12,748 nucleotides of DNA from Acidobacteriaceae bacterium (GTDB lineage Bacteria > Acidobacteriota > Terriglobia > Terriglobales > Acidobacteriaceae). The notes under the pieces were generated by a model. The model worked only from the letters and a program-made list of their open reading frames with translations. It searched no databases and was not told the DNA's origin. The stretch covers positions 7,650 to 20,397 of the forward strand of contig PMOF01000201.1 in the NCBI GenBank assembly GCA_003162495.1, given 5' to 3'. Shown piece by piece: positions 7,241 to 12,748 of this stretch; positions within the stretch are counted from its first letter, which is position 1; each line of letters starts with the position of its first letter. Position numbers and translations under genes: made by a program.

Positions 7241-8656
7241 ATGAGCGATGTGGTGCTGGAGCCGGCGGTGCGGCAACTGGAACTGCTGCGCTCCGGCGCG
7301 ATCTCTGTGGTTGAGCTGGCGGAGGCGCATATTCGGCAGATCGAGCGGTTGAATCCCAAGTTGAATGCATTCGCGGACTTCGATGCGGATCGGGTGCGCG
7401 CGCGGGCGCGGCTGCATGACGCGTGGGGTGGGCAGCGTGCGCGAAGGCCGTTGTTCGGATTGCCGGTGACGGTGAAGTCTTCCATTGCGACGCGGGGATT
7501 GAAATGCGAGATTGGGAGCCTTCTGCACAAGGACGAAGCTCCAGTTCACGATGCGATGGCGGTGGCGCGGCTGCGCGCGGCGGGAGCGTTGATTCTGGGC
7601 ACGACCAACTGCCCGGAGTTCCTGATGGCGTATGAGACCGACAATGTGCTGCATGGGCGCACGCGGAATCCATGGGACCTGGAGCGCACGCCGGGTGGAT
7701 CGAGCGGCGGCGAATCGGCGGCGATCGCGGCCGGGCTGTCGGCGGCGGGACTGGGAAGCGACAGCGGCGGTTCGGTGCGCGTGCCGGCGCACCTTACGGG
7801 CATCTGTGCATTGAAGCCGACGCCGGGGCGCATTCCGGGCCGGGGCCATTTGCCGCCGTGCGTGGGGCCGTTCTCGATTCTGGGTGCGATTGGGCCCATG
7901 GCGCGCACCATTGCCGACGTGACGCTGCTTTTTCGCACGCTGAGCGGGCATGATCCGATTGATCCGGTGAGCGCACCCGTGCCGTTACGCGAACCGACTC
8001 TGGATGAACTGCGTTCGAACACGATTGGTTTTTTTGAGGACGATGAATTGGTTCCGGTGACGCCGGAGACGCGTGCGGCAGTGAACGCGGCGGCGGATGC
8101 GCTGCGGGACGCGGGCTTTCACGTGGAGCCGTTCAGGCCGCGCACGCTGGAGTTATTGCGGCAGTTGTGGTGGAAGTTTTTTGTGCAGTGCGGGGCGATG
8201 TTTTATGGGCCGGCGATTCGAGGCAACGAGCATCAACTCAGTCCCTTGTTCCATGAGTTTCTGGGCATTGCCGGGGCCGCGCCGCCCCTGACGGCTCAGG
8301 GATTGCTGGACGTGTGGGCGGAACTGGATCTACTGCGTGCAAAAACGCTTGAGGAGTTGCGCAAGTATCCCGTGTTGCTGTGTCCAGTGGCGAGTATTCC
8401 TGCTTTCAAACACGGCGAGCGTGAGTGGGTTGTTGAAGGCGAGTCCGTGCAGTATCTCGATGCCATGCGGTACACGCAGTGGTTCAACGCACTGGCCGCG
8501 CCGTCCGCAGTTGTGCCGGTGAGAAGCTCGCCGGAAGGATTGCCGATCGGGGTGCAGATTGTGGCGCGGCCGTTTGAGGATGAAACCGCGTTGGGCATTG
8601 CGGCGATCGTGGATGCGGCGTTCGGGTATCGGCCGCCTCCCATTGTTTTTAGTTGA
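7241..8656 (+). CDS. Amidase-signature family hydrolase
   Basis: This is a serine amidase (AS family) that hydrolyses a carboxamide to acid and ammonia or amine; the substrate cannot be read from sequence. The 471-residue protein carries the full Ser-cisSer-Lys triad: K79 in PVTVKSSIATRG, cis-Ser S154 in PGGSSGGESAA, and nucleophile S178 in GSDSGGSVRVPA. The K-S-S spacings (75 and 24) equal those of well-studied members. The GGSSGGE form of the motif resembles the fatty-acid-amide-hydrolase and broad-specificity branch. No signal peptide is seen, so it is probably cytoplasmic. The ATG at 7241 is chosen because GAGGCGG lies a few bases upstream; an in-frame ATG at 7187 falls inside the REP-like element and would add 18 atypical residues. 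GatA is unlikely: no gatB or gatC is adjacent and the C-terminal half looks different. It is followed by a possible frameshifted ORF and a RidA-like gene, which hints at amide or amine catabolism. Confidence 0.92.
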   Translation: MSDVVLEPAVRQLELLRSGAISVVELAEAHIRQIERLNPKLNAFADFDADRVRARARLHDAWGGQRARRPLFGLPVTVKSSIATRGLKCEIGSLLHKDEAPVHDAMAVARLRAAGALILGTTNCPEFLMAYETDNVLHGRTRNPWDLERTPGGSSGGESAAIAAGLSAAGLGSDSGGSVRVPAHLTGICALKPTPGRIPGRGHLPPCVGPFSILGAIGPMARTIADVTLLFRTLSGHDPIDPVSAPVPLREPTLDELRSNTIGFFEDDELVPVTPETRAAVNAAADALRDAGFHVEPFRPRTLELLRQLWWKFFVQCGAMFYGPAIRGNEHQLSPLFHEFLGIAGAAPPLTAQGLLDVWAELDLLRAKTLEELRKYPVLLCPVASIPAFKHGEREWVVEGESVQYLDAMRYTQWFNALAAPSAVVPVRSSPEGLPIGVQIVARPFEDETALGIAAIVDAAFGYRPPPIVFS

Positions 8657-8921
8657 ACGTCGGCTTCAAGTCGACTTTATTCGTCAAAGAAAATGTGCAC
8701 CGAGCGAAATTCTGCATAGCGGGGATACGGATTTGCGTGGCTTTCGCGACGGCGACCGAGGTGCACGGCGCGCGGGAGGCAAAGGGCTTCTGGAATATGA
8801 TTAAAAGACCGGCAAGTGGGACAATTACGAGGACCCGCATGGCAGGAACGATATGGTGCTGTTCGAGGATCAGCGATTGATCCACGGATTCGTCAAACAT
8901 CATTGGGAGGCACCATCATGA
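8653..8921 (+). pseudogene. Possible small ORF broken by a frameshift near 8801-8807
   Basis: The frame starting at TTG 8653 (which overlaps the amidase stop) shows GC-rich third positions up to about 8800, ending VHGAREAKGFWNMIK. From about 8805 the coding-like signal moves to another frame, reading KTGKWDNYEDPHGRND and on through MVLFEDQRLIHGFVKHHW to a TGA at 8919-8921. The switch falls at TTAAAAGACC; one extra A would join the two parts into roughly 90 residues. The stop overlaps the RidA-like ATG as ATGA, the arrangement of a translationally coupled operon. I do not recognise the peptide. It may be a decayed gene, a sequencing or assembly indel, programmed frameshifting, or chance. If only the last frame is used, the first ATG gives 22 residues. 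Confidence 0.35.
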
Positions 8922-9415
8922 ATACGATCGCGAATGTTCTGAAGGACATCGCACACGCGCCAATCAAGAAGCGGGCCATCACCAATCACGGGGTGCTCAA
9001 CGAGGCTTATGCCTACGCCAAGCCGAGTTCGTTTTCGCGGGGAATGCGGATAGACCTTGGCGGGGTGACCATCCTGCTCATCTCCGGCACGGCCTCGATC
9101 GATGAGTCCGGCGCGAGCGTCCACATCGGCGACTTCACTGCGCAATTGCGGCGCACGTTCAGCAACATTACCGGCCTGCTGGAGAGTGAAGGCTGCACCT
9201 GGCACGACATTGTGCGGACCAGTTGCTACCTGCGCGATATCGATCGCGATTACGATGTTTTCAATCGTGAGCGCTCAGCTTTTTTCAAGGAGCAGGGACT
9301 CGATCCGCTTCCGGCTTCGACCGGTATTCAGGCGCATCTGTGCCGACCTGAATTGCTCGTGGAGATCGAGGCGATCGCGATGTTCCGCACGGACGGAGTT
9401 TCCGGCAAGGAGTAG
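8918..9415 (+). CDS. RidA/YjgF/YER057c/UK114 family protein
   Basis: The classic member, RidA, is a cytoplasmic trimer that hydrolyses reactive enamine/imine intermediates released by PLP enzymes; other branches have different or unknown roles. Of 165 residues, about 45-157 fit the family: LLISGTASID (53-62), FTAQLRRTFSNITGLLESEG (73-92), DIVRTSCYLRDI (97-108), and STGIQAHLCRPELLVEIEAIAMF (134-156). R143 sits where the substrate-carboxylate-binding arginine is expected, though the spacing to EIEA is two residues shorter than in E. coli RidA. The N-terminus is about 45 residues longer than in a standard RidA of about 130 residues, so this is a divergent subfamily. The ATG at 8918 has a strong GGGAGG site seven bases upstream; an in-frame start at 8816 lacks this. 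It is probably co-transcribed with the amidase, where imine detoxification or a catabolic step would make sense (inference). Confidence 0.88.
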   Translation: MNTIANVLKDIAHAPIKKRAITNHGVLNEAYAYAKPSSFSRGMRIDLGGVTILLISGTASIDESGASVHIGDFTAQLRRTFSNITGLLESEGCTWHDIVRTSCYLRDIDRDYDVFNRERSAFFKEQGLDPLPASTGIQAHLCRPELLVEIEAIAMFRTDGVSGKE

Positions 9416-9680
9416 CGCAATGCGCGAGGCAGGTTTGCCGGTTGCTTTCGGGGTTCGTAGTGTAGCTGCTTAGTATCACGACCGCGCAGTTTTGTCGTTT
9501 CCCAGATCTCAAATGCGAGACCTGGGGCACCCAAGCTGATGGGCACGATTACAGAATCATAAGCCGCAGTCATTGTGGCCGCACGCGGCGGGGCAACGGG
9601 CGCCGACGTTTGCAGGAAACGAGCCGATATTTTGGGCAAATTTGGCGCGCATTCAAATTGCATTTTGATAAAGGAAACGA
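9416..9680. other. Intergenic region between the RidA-like gene and rfbD
   Basis: This 265-bp gap holds the second copy of the 32-bp palindromic repeat. No conserved protein is visible in any frame; a 111-codon minus-strand frame crosses the repeat but runs antisense into the RidA gene and has no recognisable sequence. The stretch 9640-9675 is AT-richer and is the likely site of the rfbD promoter, but I cannot place convincing -35/-10 boxes. Confidence 0.6.
9501..9532 (+). repeat. 32-bp palindromic repeat, copy 2, intergenic
   Basis: The arms are CCCAGATCTC and GAGACCTGGG around AAATGC, followed by GCACCC. It differs from the copy at 4296-4327 at two positions; one of these breaks one stem pair and the other is in the loop. 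Both copies have the same orientation relative to the window. Confidence 0.85.
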
Positions 9681-10571
9681 ATGACTAAGATCCGGACGCT
9701 GGTTTTTGGCCGCAGTGGGCAACTGGGATGGGAACTGCGCCATAAGCTGGCTTGTTTAGGCGGGGTAGCCGGAGCGGGATCACCGGAGGTCGATTTCTCG
9801 AAGCCGGATACGATTCGCAACGCAGTGCGCGCGGCGGCGCCGGCGGTGATTGTGAACGCGGCCGCTTACACGGCGGTGGACAAAGCTGAAAGCGAGCCGG
9901 AGTTGGCGCTGGCCATCAATGGAACCGCGCCGGGCGTGCTGGCTGAAGAGGCCAGACGACTGGGCAGCATTCTTGTGCACTACTCGACGGATTATGTGTT
10001 CGATGGAGCGAAGCAGGGCTCTTATGTTGAGACCGATGCAACCAATCCCTTGAATGTTTATGGCAGGACGAAGCTGGCGGGGGATGAAGCGATCCAGTCG
10101 GTGGGGGGGAGTTATCTGATTCTACGCACCAGCTGGGTTTATGGCGCGCGGGGGAGTAACTTCCTGCTGACGATGTTACGACTGGCCAAAGAGCGCGAAG
10201 AGTTGAGGATTGTAGACGACCAGACCGGCGCACCGACCTCAAGCGAATGTATCGCTCAGGCAACGGCAAACATTTTGGCCCAGGTGCTGGGGTCACACGG
10301 TGGTGGCCTCGAGGGACGGAGCGGCATTTATCACTTGACTTGCGGTGGAGAAACGACCTGGTTCGGATTTGCAAAGGCTCTGCTGACGAGATCGGCTGCG
10401 ACTTCTGGAATTGCGATCCCGAAACTGATTCCGATCACGACCAGCGAGTTTCCGCGACCGGCGCAGCGGCCGGCCAACTCGCGATTGTCGTGCAAGCGAC
10501 TTGAAGAAACATTTGGGGTGCGCATGCCGCCTTGGGAAGAGGCGCTTTCGCTGGTGCTTGAGACGCTATAG
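9681..10571 (+). CDS. rfbD: dTDP-4-dehydrorhamnose reductase (RmlD)
   Basis: RmlD catalyses the last step of dTDP-L-rhamnose synthesis, the NAD(P)H reduction of dTDP-4-keto-L-rhamnose, in the cytoplasm. The 296-residue length is usual for the family. Motifs seen are the nucleotide-binding FGRSGQLG (9-16), VNAAAYTAVDKAE (58-70), YSTDYVFDG (101-109), catalytic NVYGRTKLAGD (Y127, K131), LRTSWVYG (148-155), DQTGAPT (180-186) and RPANSRL (263-269). The ATG at 9681 follows AAGGA with five bases between. No rmlA, rmlB or rmlC gene lies next to it, so the rest of the pathway must be elsewhere or supplied by other genes. A hairpin terminator lies about 40 bp after its stop. It could feed rhamnose into the same surface polysaccharides as the minus-strand sugar operon (inference). 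Confidence 0.95.
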   Translation: MTKIRTLVFGRSGQLGWELRHKLACLGGVAGAGSPEVDFSKPDTIRNAVRAAAPAVIVNAAAYTAVDKAESEPELALAINGTAPGVLAEEARRLGSILVHYSTDYVFDGAKQGSYVETDATNPLNVYGRTKLAGDEAIQSVGGSYLILRTSWVYGARGSNFLLTMLRLAKEREELRIVDDQTGAPTSSECIAQATANILAQVLGSHGGGLEGRSGIYHLTCGGETTWFGFAKALLTRSAATSGIAIPKLIPITTSEFPRPAQRPANSRLSCKRLEETFGVRMPPWEEALSLVLETL

Positions 10572-10608
10572 CTTTTTCGAAGGAGAGGGCGTTTTTTGAA
10601 GGAAAGTT

Positions 10609-10640
10609 AAAGGGCAGCCCTGACGGCGGGCTGCCCTTTT
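10609..10640. terminator. Rho-independent terminator between convergent genes, probably bidirectional
   Basis: AAAGGGCAGCCC (10609-10620) pairs perfectly with GGGCTGCCCTTT (10628-10639) across the seven-base loop TGACGGC. The plus-strand stem ends in TTTT for rfbD. On the minus strand the stem is followed by a TTTAACTTT stretch, which could serve the porin gene ending at 10667. Confidence 0.88.
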
Positions 10641-10666
10641 GAGTTGCGCGAACAATGGTTCGCGGG

Positions 10667-12730
10667 TTAGGGGAGGTAGTAGCGGAAGGAGGTCCAGAAC
10701 ATGTTGTCGATGCCCTTGGCGCCGATGCCTGCTGCGCCTGACCAGCCCTCGCGAACCGCATAGCCGTACTGGACACCCTGGCGCAGACGACCGTGATCGC
10801 CCTTGTAGATGTCATACCAGTAGCCGCCGGTCATCTCCTGTACGTTTCGGGATTGGGCGCCGCAGGAGCCGCCGGCAGCGTAGCCGGTAGAAGCGCCGCC
10901 GTTATAGCCGGGGGCGGTGACGGTATTGCAGGCGGAGTTCGACAGCACCCGCGAGCCGTAGCCAAGTGCAGCCGCAGAGGGCGCGCCCCAGTGTCCGCCC
11001 CAGACGCCGGCAGCACTCTGCGCGGCGCTGGGCGCGCCGAGCGTCGTGGCACCTGGGTTGGCCTGATCGTCCCGTCCGGCGTAGTCTCCGCCGTAATTCA
11101 GATAGAGGGTCAGACGAGGATCCGGAGTAGCTTCTACGGTGAAGAGGCCGGACACATTGTGGATGGGAGACAGGCCGCCCCATGAATTGGCGGTAACGTC
11201 GGCGAGCGTCGAGTCGCCGTAGCGGCCCACGCCGGGTCCGTAGAGGCCTTTGGCGCCGAAAGTGAGGATGTTGGGCACAAGCGGGACGCGCAGGCTGCCG
11301 CCTACGCCACCGACCACGATGCTATCGTGGAAGAAACCCGCTGTGGTGAGAGCCGGGGCAACAACGAGACCGGTTGTAATGTCTTTCAGGCCGCCGTAGA
11401 GATTGCTGTTGGTGGTTTCGCCGGGATAGATGGTTTCGTGCGCGAAGCCGGCGATTCCGAAGACTTCATAGTGGCCCCAGCCGGGATCGAATGCGGCCTT
11501 AACCAGGATATCGGGCGCCTGGTTGAAAGAGATGGTGGTGATATCGGCGCATCCGTTCACCGTCTTGTAGACGGGAACCGCGATGTTTACGGTGCTGCCC
11601 GTCGAGGTAGTCTCCACCTGGTTGGTATAGTTGACGATCGTGGTGGAGGGGGTGCAGGTGCTAATGGCGGCGTTGTAATTGCCACCGTTGGCGCCGGCGC
11701 TGCCGAGCACGGCGTAGGGCGTGTTGCCGGCCAGCGAAGCGGTGTAGAGGAGCTGCGGATTCTCAGCCGCGATGCCGAAGGCCGCATGGTTGAAGGTCTT
11801 GGTGACGCGGAGGCCAAACTGGCGGGTCCACACGAAGCCCGTGACGTAGTTCGGGTCTATGGTCTGCGGCGTCATGATGTCTGCGGCGAGGTTGGAGATG
11901 CCCTTTTTATCTTCAGTGGCCAGGGACCACAGTTGGCCGCCGGTGAAGGCCCAGTGGCTGTTGGTTTCAGCCTGACCCCAGATCACGCGCTGGCGCAAAA
12001 CGTAGCTGTTGGACTGGTTGTTGTTGGAGGTGATGCCGGTGCCCAGCCAGTCAGCCTCGTAGTAGCCTCGCAAGGTGCCCCAGCTGGTTTTGCCCTCGGC
12101 CAACAAGGCGATGCGGGACTGGCGGGCGCTGCCATAGAACTCGCCGAGCGAATAAGCATCCGCGCCCTCATAAGGAAGCGCGTTGAAAGCGGTGGGAATA
12201 TCGCCGCCGGTCGCCTTGGTGCGGTAAATCGTTTCGCCCGCCGTGAAGCCCCCGGGTGTAAGGTTGATGCCCTTGTAGTGGAGCGTGGTGGGACTGTGAA
12301 TCTCTTTCTTGATTGCGGCGGTTTCGTCGGAGACCGTAGTGGCTAACGAAACCGAATTCGCTTTGAGATCGGTGACCGTGGTCTGAAGCGTGTTGACCGC
12401 GGTTGCATTGTCGCTGACCGCCTGATTCTGCGCCGTAGCCGCGGCATTGGCTCTGTCCGCGGCGGCTTGTGCATCGGCCGCGGCCTGCTGCGCCTTCAGC
12501 AACGCGGCATCCTTGTCGGCAAGGCTGTTCTTCAGGGAGTCGATCTGGCCTTGCATCTCCTGGCGCAGCGACTGAATCTGTTCTTCGACCGTGGGTGGCG
12601 GCGGCGTCTTGGCCTTTCTAACTGGGTGATGCTGCTTCGCCGGCGGCGTTCCATCCTGCGCATAGGCGGACGAGGCAACGAGACTGGCTGCCAGGATTGC
12701 GGCGGCAGCAGTTTTAAGCTTGAAATTCAT
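10667..12730 (-). CDS. Outer-membrane porin-like beta-barrel protein with N-terminal coiled coil
   Basis: This is a 687-residue predicted outer-membrane protein. Residues 1-24 are a signal peptide (MNFKLKTAAAAILAASLVAS, cleavage after AYA). A Pro/Lys/His-rich spacer (31-46) is followed by a coiled coil at about 47-145 (EEQIQSLRQEMQGQIDSLKNSL, then Ala/Gln/Asp-rich heptads), which would trimerise or contact peptidoglycan. From about 148 to the end, alternating aromatic/polar strands rich in Gly and Tyr suggest a barrel (HYKGINLTPGGFTAGE, SRIALLAEGK, LRGYYEADWLG). The chain ends MFWTSFRYYLP, with aromatics but not the canonical terminal Phe/Trp. Exactly four cysteines occur (359, 394, 601, 623), all in predicted loops. 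A GAGAGG site lies four bases before the ATG. I recognise this as the large porin-like type common in acidobacteria, but no solute can be named. The gene is convergent with rfbD and shares its terminator. Confidence 0.85.
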   Translation of the reverse strand: MNFKLKTAAAAILAASLVASSAYAQDGTPPAKQHHPVRKAKTPPPPTVEEQIQSLRQEMQGQIDSLKNSLADKDAALLKAQQAAADAQAAADRANAAATAQNQAVSDNATAVNTLQTTVTDLKANSVSLATTVSDETAAIKKEIHSPTTLHYKGINLTPGGFTAGETIYRTKATGGDIPTAFNALPYEGADAYSLGEFYGSARQSRIALLAEGKTSWGTLRGYYEADWLGTGITSNNNQSNSYVLRQRVIWGQAETNSHWAFTGGQLWSLATEDKKGISNLAADIMTPQTIDPNYVTGFVWTRQFGLRVTKTFNHAAFGIAAENPQLLYTASLAGNTPYAVLGSAGANGGNYNAAISTCTPSTTIVNYTNQVETTSTGSTVNIAVPVYKTVNGCADITTISFNQAPDILVKAAFDPGWGHYEVFGIAGFAHETIYPGETTNSNLYGGLKDITTGLVVAPALTTAGFFHDSIVVGGVGGSLRVPLVPNILTFGAKGLYGPGVGRYGDSTLADVTANSWGGLSPIHNVSGLFTVEATPDPRLTLYLNYGGDYAGRDDQANPGATTLGAPSAAQSAAGVWGGHWGAPSAAALGYGSRVLSNSACNTVTAPGYNGGASTGYAAGGSCGAQSRNVQEMTGGYWYDIYKGDHGRLRQGVQYGYAVREGWSGAAGIGAKGIDNMFWTSFRYYLP

Positions 12731-12748
12731 TGGGCCTCTCTTTTTGTT

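Noticed and set aside
9640..9680. rfbD promoter with TTGGCG and a weak TTGATA box 17 bp later
   Set aside because: The -10 candidate matches the consensus at only two of six positions and sits too close to the ribosome-binding site.
11327..12346. Plus-strand open frame (339 codons) opposite the porin gene
   Set aside because: It is antisense to a protein with a clear signal peptide, coiled coil and barrel; its own sequence shows no recognisable domain.
1..12748. CRISPR array, tRNA, rRNA or insertion sequence
   Set aside because: No spaced direct repeats, tRNA cloverleaf, rRNA segment, transposase or terminal inverted repeats were seen on either strand.

Overview
The window looks like chromosomal DNA from a GC-rich Gram-negative bacterium, most probably an acidobacterium (Acidobacteriota, Terriglobia-like). 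The clues are the high GC with strong GC bias at third codon positions, a large secreted TPR/FG-GAP/UnbV-type protein, a porin-like protein with an N-terminal coiled coil, and short palindromic elements (a hairpin ending in GGGGCACCC, and one built around GTCCTTCGAC / CTCAGGATGAC) of a kind I associate with acidobacterial genomes. The taxonomic call is inference; no rRNA or other marker gene is present.

Layout. (1) Positions 1-3383, minus strand: a tightly overlapping three-gene operon reading out of the left edge. In transcription order it encodes a FlaA1/CapD-type nucleotide-sugar 4,6-dehydratase, a NeuC/LegG-type hydrolysing UDP-GlcNAc 2-epimerase, and a DegT/DnrJ/EryC1 PLP aminotransferase cut by the window edge. 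The stop/start overlaps are 4 bp and 11 bp. This is the enzyme set used for the early steps of legionaminic-acid-like (nonulosonate) or related diamino-sugar synthesis. (2) Positions 3569-7105, plus strand: a divergent gene for a secreted protein of about 1178 residues with TPRs, seven FG-GAP/VCBS calcium-type motifs, an ASPIC/UnbV domain and a long C-terminal region I cannot name. A 32-bp palindromic repeat is embedded in frame in its linker. (3) Positions 7241-9415, plus strand: an amidase-signature hydrolase, then a short stretch that looks like a frameshifted small ORF, then a RidA/YjgF-family protein whose ATG overlaps the stop of that stretch. (4) Positions 9416-9680: a gap holding a second copy of the 32-bp repeat. 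(5) Positions 9681-10571: dTDP-4-dehydrorhamnose reductase (rfbD/rmlD), without its rmlA/B/C partners here. (6) Positions 10609-10640: a perfect 12-bp hairpin between convergent genes, probably a bidirectional terminator. (7) Positions 10667-12730, minus strand: an outer-membrane porin-like beta-barrel protein with a signal peptide and an alanine-rich coiled coil.

Much of the window concerns the cell surface: sugar-nucleotide synthesis for surface glycans, a large exported repeat protein and an outer-membrane barrel. No complete novel defence or mobile system is visible. The most interesting signals are the nonulosonate-type trio with its substituted epimerase motif, the palindromic repeat translated inside a gene, the unnamed C-terminal region of the UnbV-type protein, and the apparent frameshift between the amidase and RidA genes.
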